Of a stretch of DNA of 64,000 nt, positions 1-8,829 are shown piece after piece. Made by a program: the position numbers and the translations under genes. The DNA lies in contig NC_021505.1 in NCBI RefSeq assembly GCF_000412675.1, positions 1,110,501 to 1,174,500 on the forward strand. Reading direction: 5' to 3'. Position 1 is the stretch's first letter. Every line of letters starts with the position of its first letter. Origin of the DNA: Pseudomonas putida NBRC 14164. GTDB lineage: Bacteria; Pseudomonadota; Gammaproteobacteria; Pseudomonadales; Pseudomonadaceae. The notes under the pieces are model-generated. The model was not told the origin of the DNA, did no database searches, and saw only the letters and a list, made by a program, of their open reading frames with translations.

Positions 1-92
1 TACCTCACAATGAATGGCCATGGACTACCTCGCTCAGTCATCGCACAAGTATGGCCTGCCTGACCGAACATGCCGGTCGTCGGTCGGATCGT

Positions 93-121
93 TTGACAAG
101 CGGGAAGGGCTTACCTAGTGT
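93..121 (+). promoter_or_regulatory. Candidate sigma-70 promoter for ung
   Basis: A perfect -35 box TTGACA (93-98) is followed after 17 bases by TAGTGT (116-121), about 25 bases before the ung start codon. The match and spacing are good, but the -10 box is only moderate. Nothing else is recognisable in positions 1-92. Confidence 0.5.
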
Positions 122-146
122 CGCGCCATTGATTACGGATGGCCCC

Positions 147-839
147 ATGACTGACGACGATCGCATCAAACTCGAACCCAGCTGGAAAGCCGCATTGCGT
201 GCTGAATTCGACCAGCCCTACATGCATCAACTGCGCGAGTTCCTGCGCAGCGAGCGTGCCGCCGGCAAGGAAATCTACCCGCCAGGGCCGCTGATCTTCA
301 ATGCGCTGAACTCGACGCCGCTGGACCAGGTGAAGGTGGTGATACTCGGGCAGGACCCCTACCACGGGCCAGGCCAGGCGCACGGCCTGTGCTTTTCGGT
401 ACAGCCGGGCGTGGCCACGCCGCCGTCGCTGGTCAATATCTACAAGGAAATGCAGCGCGACCTGAACATCCCGATCGCCAGCCACGGCTACCTGCAAAGC
501 TGGGCCGAGCAGGGCGTGCTGCTGCTCAACACCACCATGACCGTGGAGCGGGCCAATGCGGCGTCGCATGCCAAGAAGGGTTGGGAGTTCTTTACCGATC
601 GGGTGATCCAGGTGGTCAGCGAGCAGTGCCCGAACGTGGTGTTCCTGTTGTGGGGGGCACATGCGCAAAGCAAGCAGAAGCTGATCGACGGGACCAAGCA
701 TCTGGTGCTGAAGTCGGTGCATCCGTCGCCGTTGTCGGCTTACCGCGGGTTCCTGGGGTGTGGGCATTTCAGCCGGACCAACAGCTTCCTCGAACAACGT
801 GGGCTGCCGCCGATCAACTGGGCGGTGCCACCGCTCTAA
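147..839 (+). CDS. ung: Uracil-DNA glycosylase (family 1)
   Basis: Removes uracil from DNA after cytosine deamination or dUMP misincorporation and so starts base excision repair in the cytoplasm. The 230-residue product has the family-1 signature GQDPYHG, whose Asp (about residue 70) activates the catalytic water, and a C-terminal HPSPLSA segment that supplies the catalytic His and the minor-groove loop. The frame is open upstream to 51, but ATG 147 gives the usual family length and begins MTDDDRIK. The gene is monocistronic, with a REP pair after its stop codon. Its neighbourhood (ung, AbrB-like gene, tct genes) has the same order as P. aeruginosa PA0750-PA0757. Confidence 0.97.
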   Translation: MTDDDRIKLEPSWKAALRAEFDQPYMHQLREFLRSERAAGKEIYPPGPLIFNALNSTPLDQVKVVILGQDPYHGPGQAHGLCFSVQPGVATPPSLVNIYKEMQRDLNIPIASHGYLQSWAEQGVLLLNTTMTVERANAASHAKKGWEFFTDRVIQVVSEQCPNVVFLLWGAHAQSKQKLIDGTKHLVLKSVHPSPLSAYRGFLGCGHFSRTNSFLEQRGLPPINWAVPPL

Positions 840-853
840 TCACCTGAAACACC

Positions 854-957
854 GCGTCGCCTTCTTCGCGGGCTTGCCCGCTCCCACAGGGATGGCACCT
901 GCCTTGTGGGTGGTGCAGTACCTGTGGGAGCGGGCAAGCCCGCGAAGCAGGCGACGC
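854..957. repeat. REP pair 1 (inverted)
   Basis: Two P. putida-type REP units in inverted orientation: the arm at 854-890 contains CTTCGCGGGCTTGCCCGCTC and ends in CCACAGG, and its near-exact reverse complement lies at 921-957. They are separated by about 30 bases and sit between the convergent ends of ung and the AbrB-like gene. Such pairs can fold into long hairpins that stop or protect transcripts. Confidence 0.93.
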
Positions 958-959
958 GA

Positions 960-1991
960 TTATTCCTGGTTTGCGTTCCACAGCCGGAATAACGGCTCCG
1001 CCAGAAACAGCACGAACAGCAAGCGCATCACCTGCAGCGCCGTCACCAAAGGCACGGACAGTTGCAGGGTCTCTGCTGTAAGGCTCATTTCGGCAATGCC
1101 CCCCGGCATCATCCCCAACGTCAGCGAACGCAGGTCCAGCGCTGTCATCACGCTCAACACCCACGCGGCACTGCCGGCAATGGCCATGCACAGCGCCGTG
1201 GCCAGAAGCGTGCGCCCCAGGAACGACGGGGCCCGGCGGAAGAAGGCGCGGTTGAAGTGGCATGCCAGGCCACTGCCGATCAGCCACTGGCCGATCTGGC
1301 TGGCGCCATTGGGCAGGGCGATCTGCAGGTTGCCGGCCAGGCTGACCGTGGCCGCCACCAGCAATGGCCCGAACAGCCAGGGGTTAGGCTGGCGCAACCG
1401 TTGCCAGAGCAGCGCAACGGCAACGCCGAGCGGGCTGATCAGGGCCAGCCAGCCCCAGCTGACACTGCCGGCATGATTGAGCGGCACCCCGTCACCCAGC
1501 AGAAACTTGAACAGCGCGGGCACGCACAGCACCACTGCCAGCACCCGCAGGCTCTGCGCTGCCGCCACCTGGCTGAGCACTGCACCGTTCCGGGCACCCA
1601 GGTTGACCATCTCCCCCGAGCCGCCAGGCATGCTGGCGAAGAATGCCGTGGCGCGGTCTTCACCGGTGCGCCGCAGCAGCCACACGCCGATCACGCTGGA
1701 CAGGGTGGTGAACAGGGCGCCGAAGAAGATCAGCGCAAAATGGCTACCCACTTGCTCGATCACTGCCGGCGTAAAGTGCAGGCCAATGCCGATGCCGATG
1801 ATGCACTGCCCGCATTTTCGGCCGTTGGGAATTTCCGACAACTGCCAGGGCGTCAGGCAGCGCACCAGGATGATGGCCAGCAGCGAACCCACCATCCACG
1901 GCAAAGGCCAGCCGACCTTGCTGGCGAGGTAACCGCCAGCAAGGCCGACCAGCCCGGTTGCGACAAACAAAGGCAACGGTCGATCAGGCAT
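960..1991 (-). CDS. AbrB-family membrane transporter-like protein
   Basis: A 343-residue integral membrane protein of the 'membrane AbrB duplication' family, often mislabelled as an ammonia monooxygenase or regulator. It shows about ten hydrophobic segments, and two related halves each carry Gly-rich stretches such as GLAGGYLASKVGWPLPWMVG near the N terminus. Its start codon overlaps the tctA stop (ATGCCTGA), so it is translationally coupled to the tricarboxylate permease and is probably the last gene of that operon. The same linkage exists in P. aeruginosa (PA0751 next to PA0752). Its substrate is unknown. A helper role in organic-acid transport is inferred from position only. Confidence 0.85.
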   Translation of the reverse strand: MPDRPLPLFVATGLVGLAGGYLASKVGWPLPWMVGSLLAIILVRCLTPWQLSEIPNGRKCGQCIIGIGIGLHFTPAVIEQVGSHFALIFFGALFTTLSSVIGVWLLRRTGEDRATAFFASMPGGSGEMVNLGARNGAVLSQVAAAQSLRVLAVVLCVPALFKFLLGDGVPLNHAGSVSWGWLALISPLGVAVALLWQRLRQPNPWLFGPLLVAATVSLAGNLQIALPNGASQIGQWLIGSGLACHFNRAFFRRAPSFLGRTLLATALCMAIAGSAAWVLSVMTALDLRSLTLGMMPGGIAEMSLTAETLQLSVPLVTALQVMRLLFVLFLAEPLFRLWNANQE

Positions 1992-3498
1992 CGGCCAGGG
2001 CCCGACGCTGCAGGCTGCGTTTACGCCAGATGCGCAGCAGCGGCAGGGCGAGCATCAGCGCCACCAACGCCCAGACGCCCATGCTGATCGGGCTCGACCA
2101 GAGGATGCCCAGTTCACCGTTGGAGATCGAGAGTGCACGGCGCAGGTTCTGCTCCATCAGCCCGCCCAGGATGAAACCGAGCAGGATCGGCGACAGTGGG
2201 AAGTCCAGCTTGCGCAGGATGTAACCCATGATGCCGATGCCGACCATCAGGAACAGGTCGAAGGTGGTGGCATGCACGGCGTATACGCCAATGGCCGTGA
2301 TGATGGCGATCACTGGCACCAGCGCCCAGTTTGGCACGGCGAGGATGCGCGTGAAGATGCGGATCATCGGGATGTTGAGGATCACCAGCATGATGTTGGC
2401 GACGAACAGCGAAGCGATCAGGCCCCAGACGATGTCCGGCTGCTGTTCGAACAGCAGTGGGCCAGGGGTGATGTTGTACAGGGTCAGGGCGCCGATCATC
2501 ACGGCCGTGGTGCCAGAGCCCGGTACGCCCAGGGTCAGCATCGGGACCAAGGCGCCACAGCAGGACGCACCAATGGCAGTTTCCGGCGCTGCCAGGCCAC
2601 GGGCATCGCCTTTGCCGAACTTGCCGCTTTCCCCGGCCAGGCGTTTCTCGGTCATGTAGGCCACGGCACTGGCCAGCGTCGCGCCGGCGCCGGGCAGAAC
2701 GCCCATGATGAAACCAAGCAGGCCGCAACGGATGTTGACCACGAATACCGAAGCCGCTTCCTTGAAGTTGAACAGCATGCGGCCGGTAGCTTTTACCGCC
2801 TGGTGACCATGGTGGGTCTTTTCCAGCAGCAGCAGGATTTCACTGATGGAGAACAGGCCTAGCACCAGCACCACGAACTGGATGCCGTCGGCCAGGTGTA
2901 CGCTGTCACCGGTGAAGCGGTAGACGCCGCTGTTGGCATCGATGCCGACCGCCGAAAGGAACAGGCCGATCAGTGCGGCAATGAAGGTTTTTAGCGGTTT
3001 GTCACCTGCCATGCCACCCAGGGCGACGATGGCAAACACCATCAGTACGAAGTATTCCGCCGGGCCGAAAGCGATGGCCCATTTCGCCAGCAGCGGGGCG
3101 AACAGCACCATGCCGCAGGTGGCGATGAGGGCGCCGATGAACGAACTCCAGGCCGACAGCGACAGTGCGACGCCCGCCAGGCCTTGGCGAGCCATCGGGT
3201 AGCCGTCCAGGGTGGTCATCACAGTCGAGGCTTCGCCCGGGATGTTCAGCAGAATCGAGCTGATACGCCCGCCGTATTCGCAGCCCAGGTACACCGCGGC
3301 CAGCAGGATCAGCGCAGACTCTGGCGGCAGGCCCAGGGCGAAGGCGATGGGGATAAGCAGGGCCACGCCGTTGATCGGGCCCAGGCCCGGCAGCAGGCCG
3401 ACCACCGTGCCGATCAGGGTACCGGAGAGGGCAGTGACCAGGTTGTAAGGGGTCAGGGCAACGCCGAAGCCCTGGCCCAGGTAGCTCAAGGTATCCAT
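1984..3498 (-). CDS. tctA: Tripartite tricarboxylate transporter, large permease TctA
   Basis: The large membrane subunit (504 residues, 11-12 predicted helices) of a TTT-family secondary transporter that imports citrate-like tricarboxylates using an ion gradient. The family-typical motif GLLPGLGPINGVALLIP lies near residue 40, and the related second Gly-Pro-rich loop GVLPGAGATLASAVAY is near residue 265. Only three bases separate it from tctB upstream, and it overlaps the AbrB-like gene downstream by eight bases, so the three are co-translated. It acts with TctB and the periplasmic binding protein TctC. Family assignment is firm. The exact substrate (citrate, tricarballylate or similar) cannot be read from sequence. 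Confidence 0.93.
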   Translation of the reverse strand: MDTLSYLGQGFGVALTPYNLVTALSGTLIGTVVGLLPGLGPINGVALLIPIAFALGLPPESALILLAAVYLGCEYGGRISSILLNIPGEASTVMTTLDGYPMARQGLAGVALSLSAWSSFIGALIATCGMVLFAPLLAKWAIAFGPAEYFVLMVFAIVALGGMAGDKPLKTFIAALIGLFLSAVGIDANSGVYRFTGDSVHLADGIQFVVLVLGLFSISEILLLLEKTHHGHQAVKATGRMLFNFKEAASVFVVNIRCGLLGFIMGVLPGAGATLASAVAYMTEKRLAGESGKFGKGDARGLAAPETAIGASCCGALVPMLTLGVPGSGTTAVMIGALTLYNITPGPLLFEQQPDIVWGLIASLFVANIMLVILNIPMIRIFTRILAVPNWALVPVIAIITAIGVYAVHATTFDLFLMVGIGIMGYILRKLDFPLSPILLGFILGGLMEQNLRRALSISNGELGILWSSPISMGVWALVALMLALPLLRIWRKRSLQRRALADA

Positions 3499-3501
3499 GT
3501 G

Positions 3502-3960
3502 TCAGTTCTCCAGTACGCTCAGCAGGCCAAGGGGCAGGGGCACGTCCATCACGCGGTCGAACAGCCAGTAGAGCAGCAGGCTCATGCCGACGACCACGAG
3601 GGCGCTGTGCAGCCAGCGGCCGCCATACAGGCGGGCCATGGGCAGGCCGACAAGGATGGCGCTGAGGATGAAGCCCAAGGCTTCGAAGGTGGCCGCGAAG
3701 ACGATCAGCAGGCCGACGCAGGCGGTGATCTTGGTCAGGGTTTCGCGGTCCAGTTCCGGTTCGTCGTCCTTGCGCACGATGGGCGTGGGGCGGAACACCA
3801 GGTACAACAGGCCCAGGCCCATCAGGCCGAGCATCAGCAGCGGATAGGCACGCGGGCCCACCGGTTCATAGGAAAACGCCGCCTGGTAGGGCCAGGCCAT
3901 CACGGCCAGGGCGGCGCACACCGCCAGCAGGACCAGGGCGAAGATGCGTTGCAGGATCAT
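3502..3960 (-). CDS. tctB: Tripartite tricarboxylate transporter, small permease TctB
   Basis: The small membrane subunit of the TTT transporter, 152 residues with four hydrophobic helices, as usual for TctB. ATG 3960 is chosen because GAGGATT precedes it at normal distance. An in-frame TTG at 3987 would add nine residues without a better ribosome site. It is followed at once by tctA. About 200 bases, including a REP pair, separate it from tctC upstream, which may let the binding protein be made in excess over the membrane subunits. Confidence 0.9.
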   Translation of the reverse strand: MILQRIFALVLLAVCAALAVMAWPYQAAFSYEPVGPRAYPLLMLGLMGLGLLYLVFRPTPIVRKDDEPELDRETLTKITACVGLLIVFAATFEALGFILSAILVGLPMARLYGGRWLHSALVVVGMSLLLYWLFDRVMDVPLPLGLLSVLEN

Positions 3961-4000
3961 TGGGGAATCCTCGTCGGGATTGCTCAAGTGAGATGCAAAT

Positions 4001-4139
4001 CCTGTGGGAGCGGCCTTGCGTCGCGATCGGGCGCGAAGCGGCCGCTAAACCTGCCGATGCGATCTGTCCGCAGCATCGTATCGGCTGTGCCAGGGGCCGC
4101 TGTGCGGCCCATCGCGGCTCAAGGCCGCTCCTACAGGGG
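4001..4139. repeat. REP pair 2 between tctC and tctB
   Basis: An inverted pair of the 'GGAGCGGCC...GCGTCGCGA' REP variant. One arm begins CCTGTGGGAGCGGCCTTGCG at 4001 and the opposite arm ends AAGGCCGCTCCTACAGG near 4138. The right arm is degenerate (CTACAGG for CCACAGG). It lies inside the tct operon rather than at its end. Confidence 0.85.
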
Positions 4140-4159
4140 TGATGGTGAGTCCGACAGGC

Positions 4160-5140
4160 TTACTGGATCAGGCCAAATTCCTTGGCCAGTGCCTTGTAGT
4201 CGGCCACTTGCTTCTTCACATAGCCGTCCAGCTCTTCGCCGGTCATGGCGAACGGGAACAGCTCGCGCTGGTCACGCAGCTCGGCGAAGTCTTGCGAGGC
4301 CAGCATCTTGTCGAACGATGCCTTCCACCATGCGTAGTCCTCGTCGCTCACCTTTGGCCCCAGGTAGAAGCCGCGCACTACCGGCCAGACGATGTCGTAG
4401 CCCTGCTCCTTGGCGGTAGGGATGTCTTTCATCTCGGGCTCGTCCAGGCGGTTTTCCGAGAACACCGCCAGGATGCGCATGTTGCCGCTCTGGATGTGCG
4501 GCATGGAGTCGGAGATGTCGGTAGAGCCGACCTGGATATGGCCGCCCAGCAGCGCCGTGGCAATTTCGCCACCGCCTTCCAGGGCAACATAGCGCAGGTC
4601 ACGCGGGTTGATGCCGGCGGCCTTGGCGATCAATGCGGTTTGCATCCAGTCCTGGCTGCCGACGGTGCCGCCAGAGCCGATCACCACCTTGCTGGGGTCT
4701 TTCTTCAAGGCCGCGACCAGGTCGTCGAGGGTCTTGTAGGGCGAGTCGCTTTTCACCGCGATGGCGCCGTAGCTGGTGCCGACAGCTGCCAGCCATTTCA
4801 CGGCGTTCTCGTCGAAGCGGCCGAACTTGCCTTGAGCCAGGTTCAGCAGGGAGCCACTGGACCAGGCCACCAGGGTGTCGGCATCGGCCGGGCGTTGAGC
4901 GACCACGGCGTTGTAGGCCACCGCGCCGACACCGCCGGGCATGTAGGTGACGCGCATCGGCTTGCTGAGGATCTTTTCCTGCACCAGGGCGCTTTGCACC
5001 AGCTTGCAGGTCAGGTCGAAGCCACCGCCGGGCGAGGCGGGGGCGATGCATTCAGGGCGTTTCGGTTCGGCGGCAAGGGCGTTGCCGGCCAGCAGCAGGC
5101 AGCCGGTAGCGAGGACGAGGCGGCGCAGTGAAAAGGTCAT
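4160..5140 (-). CDS. tctC: Tripartite tricarboxylate transporter, periplasmic binding protein TctC
   Basis: A 326-residue exported solute-binding protein (Bug/TctC family) that captures tricarboxylates in the periplasm and hands them to TctA/TctB. It has an N-terminal signal peptide (Arg-Arg, then LVLATGCLLLAGNALA) cleaved after ALA. The mature part starts with the family motif CIAPASPGGGFDLTCK and continues with YMPGGVGAVAYN and SGGTVGSQDW, the two loops that hold the carboxylate. A ribosome site GGAGAT precedes the ATG. The porin gene opdH lies 46 bases upstream and is probably on the same transcript. Confidence 0.93.
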   Translation of the reverse strand: MTFSLRRLVLATGCLLLAGNALAAEPKRPECIAPASPGGGFDLTCKLVQSALVQEKILSKPMRVTYMPGGVGAVAYNAVVAQRPADADTLVAWSSGSLLNLAQGKFGRFDENAVKWLAAVGTSYGAIAVKSDSPYKTLDDLVAALKKDPSKVVIGSGGTVGSQDWMQTALIAKAAGINPRDLRYVALEGGGEIATALLGGHIQVGSTDISDSMPHIQSGNMRILAVFSENRLDEPEMKDIPTAKEQGYDIVWPVVRGFYLGPKVSDEDYAWWKASFDKMLASQDFAELRDQRELFPFAMTGEELDGYVKKQVADYKALAKEFGLIQ

Positions 5141-5186
5141 CGTCTATCTCCGTGAGCGTTGTTGTTTTTGGATTACCGCTATGGGG

Positions 5187-6476
5187 TTACCACAGCGCTA
5201 CGCTGTAGCTCACCAGCAGCCTCACTTCGTCCGCGTCGCGGGCGAAGTTGGAGCGGAAGGTGGCATTGCGCAGGCGCACGGCGACGTTCTTCAACGGGCC
5301 GCTTTGTACCACGTACTTCAGTTCGGTGTTGCGTTCCCACTCTTTGCCTTCGCCACCGGCGGCACGGCTGACGTTGTCACCGCTGATGTAGCGGGTCATG
5401 AAGGTCAGGCCGGGTACGCCGAGCGCGGCAAAGTTGTAGTCGTAACGCGCCTGCCAGGAACGCTCGTCGGCACCGGCGAAGTCGTTGATCTGGACGAAGT
5501 TGACCAGGTACGGGTCGGCGCCATCGACATACGGGAAGGCGCTGTCGCCGGACAGCTGCTGCCAGGCGGCGCTGACCTTGTGCCCGCCCAGGGCGTAGCT
5601 GAGCATGCCGTTGACGGTGGTGTTGTCGATGTTGCCGGCTTTGGCAGCGCCAGCATCGTCACTCACTGCCAGGCGCAGGTCGGCGCCCAAGGTGCCCGGC
5701 CCCCAGGGTTGGGTGGCGACCATGCCGATGAAGTGCTGGCGGTAGATGTCGTCGAGCTGGGCGAAGTGGTAGCTGCCGGTGATGCGGTCGGTGAACTGGT
5801 AGTCCAGGCCGGCCAGGGCCAGGTTGTCGGCGCTGAACGTGCCACCAAAGCGGCCGTTCTTGTTGTTCAGCGCCAGGTCTTTCCAATTGGTGTCGTTGCG
5901 GTCCTTGGCCTTGTCCAGGCGCCCGCCCGTGAAGGTCAGGCCCTTTATCTCTTTCGAAGTGAGCAGGCCGCCCTCGAAGGTTTGCGGCAGGATGCGCCCA
6001 TCGTTGGGCTGCAGCGTCGGCAGCTCAGGGATCAGTGTGCCGAGCTTGAGTTCGGTCTGGGAAATCTTAACCTTGCCGGTGAGGCCCAGCTTGGAGTATT
6101 CGTCGGCGGCCTTGCCGTCATCATGGGTCGGCAGCAGGCCGGTATCGGTGCGGTCGGGGCTGGAGTCGAGCTTGACGCCGAGCATACCCAATGCGTCCAG
6201 ACCGAAGCCTACGGTGCCATCGGTGTAGCCGGACTCGAAATTGAGGATGAAGCCCTGGGCCCACTCGTCGCGCTTGGATTGCTGCGCGCTGGTGCCATCG
6301 CGGAAGTCGCGGTTGAAGTACATGTTGCGGGTTTCGAAGGTGGCCGTGCTGTCTTCGAAGAAGGCGGCCTGGCTCATCGGGGCGACACCGGCAAGCGCGA
6401 GGGCGCTGGCGATGGCAGAGGGGCGTGCGGCAAAGGAACGGGTAGGCGCGAACGCCTGCGGCTGCGATGACAGCAT
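5187..6476 (-). CDS. opdH: OprD-family porin, tricarboxylate type (OpdH-like)
   Basis: An outer-membrane substrate-specific channel of the OprD family, 429 residues. A signal peptide ending SQAA is followed by the family opening FFEDSTATFETRNMYFNRDF, and the C-terminal strand ends in an aromatic residue (YSVALW), as outer-membrane barrels do. The position next to tctCBA and opposite tctDE is that of P. aeruginosa OpdH (PA0755), known to carry cis-aconitate and other tricarboxylates, so the same substrate class is inferred. The ribosome site ACGGAG is embedded in an A-rich Hfq/Crc-type motif, and a likely TctD operator lies about 95-125 bases upstream. Confidence 0.9.
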   Translation of the reverse strand: MLSSQPQAFAPTRSFAARPSAIASALALAGVAPMSQAAFFEDSTATFETRNMYFNRDFRDGTSAQQSKRDEWAQGFILNFESGYTDGTVGFGLDALGMLGVKLDSSPDRTDTGLLPTHDDGKAADEYSKLGLTGKVKISQTELKLGTLIPELPTLQPNDGRILPQTFEGGLLTSKEIKGLTFTGGRLDKAKDRNDTNWKDLALNNKNGRFGGTFSADNLALAGLDYQFTDRITGSYHFAQLDDIYRQHFIGMVATQPWGPGTLGADLRLAVSDDAGAAKAGNIDNTTVNGMLSYALGGHKVSAAWQQLSGDSAFPYVDGADPYLVNFVQINDFAGADERSWQARYDYNFAALGVPGLTFMTRYISGDNVSRAAGGEGKEWERNTELKYVVQSGPLKNVAVRLRNATFRSNFARDADEVRLLVSYSVALW

Positions 6477-6491
6477 CGTCGATGACTCCGT

Positions 6492-6505
6492 TTATTGTTC
6501 TTATT
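6492..6505 (-). promoter_or_regulatory. Candidate Hfq/Crc (CA-motif) site in the opdH leader
   Basis: Read on the opdH strand the sequence is AATAAGAACAATAA, four consecutive AAN triplets plus AA. This matches the AANAANAA motif bound by Hfq with Crc in pseudomonads. It ends about 15 bases before the ATG, next to the ribosome site, where binding would block translation. Confidence 0.6.
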
Positions 6506-6568
6506 CGTTGCACCTTGCTGGTGCTTTTTTCGGCGCGAGGAGCGACCGTGGTGCGATGCTAGGCAACG

Positions 6569-6600
6569 AACCTTTCGCTAACCTTTCAACGAGAAAGGTT
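6569..6600. promoter_or_regulatory. Candidate TctD operator
   Basis: AACCTTTC occurs at 6569-6576 and again at 6580-6587, an 11-base period expected for tandem OmpR-type regulators. An inverted copy GAAAGGTT lies at 6593-6600. The cluster is in the 200-base divergent region between opdH and tctD, so it could control both. Confidence 0.55.
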
Positions 6601-6676
6601 TGTCAGAAGGGGCTTCACAGGCCTGGCGACAGCGGTACACTCCGCGCCACCGCCCCACCCGAGCAGGGAGAAACCG

Positions 6677-7348
6677 ATGCGTGTGCTGCTGGTCGAAGAC
6701 CATCTGCAACTGGCCGAAAGCGTGGCCCAGGCCTTGAAAAGCCACGGCCTGACCGTGGATGTGCTGCATGACGGCGTGGCCGCCGACCTGGCCCTGGCCA
6801 GCGAGGAATACGCCGTGGTCGTGCTGGATGTCGGCTTGCCACGCATGGACGGCTTCGAGGTACTGGCGCGCCTGCGCGGCCGTGGCAAGACCGTGCCGGT
6901 GCTGATGCTGACTGCCCGCAGTGACGTCAAGGACCGTGTCCATGGCCTGAACCTGGGTGCGGACGACTACCTGGCCAAACCGTTCGAGCTGACCGAGCTG
7001 GAAGCACGGGTCAAAGCCTTGCTGCGCCGCAGTGTGCTAGGTGGAGAGCGCCAGCAACGTTGCGGGCCGCTGGTCTACGACCTGGATACCCGGCGCTTCG
7101 CCCTGGGCGACGACAACCTGACCCTGACCTCGCGCGAGCAAAGCGTGCTGGAAGCGCTGATCGCCCGCCCGGGCCGGGTGATGAGCAAGGAGCAACTGGC
7201 TGCCCAGGTATTCGGCCTGGACGAAGAAGCCAGCCCCGACGCCATCGAAATCTACATCCACCGCCTGCGCAAGAAGCTCGATGGCCACCCGGTGGCCATC
7301 GTCACCTTCCGCGGCCTGGGCTACCTGCTAGAGCACCGCGATGCGTGA
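6677..7348 (+). CDS. tctD: OmpR-family response regulator TctD
   Basis: Cytoplasmic response regulator of 223 residues. The receiver domain (residues 1-115) has the acidic pair ED near residue 8, the phospho-accepting Asp in VVVLDVGLP, and the conserved Lys in DDYLAKPFEL. A winged-helix DNA-binding domain follows (about 125-220). It is paired with TctE, whose start it overlaps by eight bases, and is divergent from the opdH-tctCBA operon it probably activates in response to tricarboxylates. The ATG is preceded by GGGAGAAACC. Confidence 0.93.
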   Translation: MRVLLVEDHLQLAESVAQALKSHGLTVDVLHDGVAADLALASEEYAVVVLDVGLPRMDGFEVLARLRGRGKTVPVLMLTARSDVKDRVHGLNLGADDYLAKPFELTELEARVKALLRRSVLGGERQQRCGPLVYDLDTRRFALGDDNLTLTSREQSVLEALIARPGRVMSKEQLAAQVFGLDEEASPDAIEIYIHRLRKKLDGHPVAIVTFRGLGYLLEHRDA

Positions 7349-8720
7349 CAACGGCAGCCTGCGCGGGCGACTGCTGGGCAACCTGGCCTTGCTGCTGGTG
7401 GTGCTGATGCTGGCCAGTGGCCTGAGTGCCTACTGGAATGGCCGCGAAGCCGCCGACACGGCCTACGACCGCACCCTGCTGGCCTCGGCGCGAACCATCG
7501 CCGCCGGTCTTTCGCAGCGTGACGGCTCGCTGAGCGCGGATGTGCCCTACGTGGCGCTGGACACCTTCGCCTACGACAGTGCCGGGCGTATCTACTACCA
7601 GGTGCTGGACATCAAGCAGCGGCTGATTTCCGGTTACGAGAACCTGCCACCGCCGCCACCCGGCACGCCACGTACTGATGACTACCCGGCACTGGCGCGG
7701 TTCTACAACGCCACCTACCTGGGCCAGGACGTGCGCGTGGTCAGCCTGCTGAAGGCAGTGAGCGAGCCGAACATGAACGGCATGGCAGAAATCCGTGTGG
7801 CCGAGACCGAGGAGGCGCGGGTGCGCATGGCCCGTGGGTTGATGGCCGACACCCTGCTGCGCCTTGGCATGCTGGCGCTGGGAGCGCTGGTAATGGTGTG
7901 GTTTGCCGTGAGCGCGGCGTTGCGGCCGCTGGAGCGTCTGCGCACGGCGGTAGAGGAGCGCCAACCGGATGATCTGCGGGCGCTGCCGGTGGTGCAGGTG
8001 CAGCGTGAGCTCAGCCCGCTGGTGCGGGCCTTGAACCACTTTACCGAGCGTTTGCGCGGCCAGTTCGAGCGCCAGGCACAGTTCATTGCCGATGCCGCCC
8101 ATGAACTGCGTACGCCACTGGCGGCCTTGAAGGCTCGGGTCGAGCTGGGGTTGCGCTCTTCCGAGCCGCAGGAGTGGCGGCAGACCTTGGAATCTGCGGC
8201 CCAGGGCACCGACAAGCTGACCCATCTGGCCAACCAGTTGTTGTCGCTGGCGCGGGTTGAAAACGGTGCACGGGCGATTGCCGAAGGCGGTGCGCAGCGC
8301 CTGGACCTGAGTCAGCTGGCCCGTGAGCTGGGCATGGCCATGGCGCCTTTGGCGCACAAGCGCGGGGTGGCGCTGGCCCTGGAGGCCGAGGCCCCCGTAT
8401 GGCTCAAGGGTGAACCGACGCTGCTCAACGAACTGTTGAGCAACCTGGTGGACAACGCCCTGGCGCATACGCCAGCGGGGGGCAATGTGATCTTGCGGGT
8501 AGTGGCGCCGGCTGTGCTGGAGGTGGAGGATGACGGCCCGGGCATTCCCGAGGCTGAACGCGAGCGGGTGTTCGAGCGGTTCTACCGGCGCAGTGCGCAG
8601 GGTAGCGGCCTTGGCCTGGCGATTGTCGGCGAGATCTGCCGGGCGCACCTGGCACAGGTGAGCCTGCATGATGGCGAGAAGGGCGGGTTGCGGGTGCGAG
8701 TGAGTTTCATAGCCGATTGA
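7341..8720 (+). CDS. tctE: Sensor histidine kinase TctE
   Basis: Inner-membrane sensor kinase of 459 residues, the partner of TctD. A first membrane helix (LLGNLALLLVVLMLASGLSA), a periplasmic part of about 130 residues and a second helix near 165-190 enclose the sensing domain. Then come the dimerisation/phosphoacceptor helix with [17 protein letters not shown], the N box LLNELLSNLVDNALAHTP, and the ATP-lid motifs DDGPGIP and GSGLGLAI. Translation is coupled to tctD (ATGCGTGA). It probably senses external tricarboxylates. A REP pair follows its stop codon. Confidence 0.92.
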   Translation: MRDNGSLRGRLLGNLALLLVVLMLASGLSAYWNGREAADTAYDRTLLASARTIAAGLSQRDGSLSADVPYVALDTFAYDSAGRIYYQVLDIKQRLISGYENLPPPPPGTPRTDDYPALARFYNATYLGQDVRVVSLLKAVSEPNMNGMAEIRVAETEEARVRMARGLMADTLLRLGMLALGALVMVWFAVSAALRPLERLRTAVEERQPDDLRALPVVQVQRELSPLVRALNHFTERLRGQFERQAQFIADAAHELRTPLAALKARVELGLRSSEPQEWRQTLESAAQGTDKLTHLANQLLSLARVENGARAIAEGGAQRLDLSQLARELGMAMAPLAHKRGVALALEAEAPVWLKGEPTLLNELLSNLVDNALAHTPAGGNVILRVVAPAVLEVEDDGPGIPEAERERVFERFYRRSAQGSGLGLAIVGEICRAHLAQVSLHDGEKGGLRVRVSFIAD

Positions 8721-8727
8721 TGTGTTG

Positions 8728-8820
8728 CCTGTACCTGCCTCTTCGCGGGTAAACCCGCTCCCACAGGTAATGTACATGCCTGTAGGAGCAGCCTTGTGCT
8801 GCGAAAGGGCCGGCACAGGC
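8728..8820. repeat. REP pair 3 (mixed arms)
   Basis: The left arm CTTCGCGGGTAAACCCGCTC ending CCACAGG is a standard unit. The right arm (CTGTAGGAGCAGCCTTGTGC, then TGCGAAAGGGCCGG) is a different REP variant. The pair lies between the convergent ends of tctE and the HDOD gene. Confidence 0.8.
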
Positions 8821-8829
8821 TAAGGCAAG

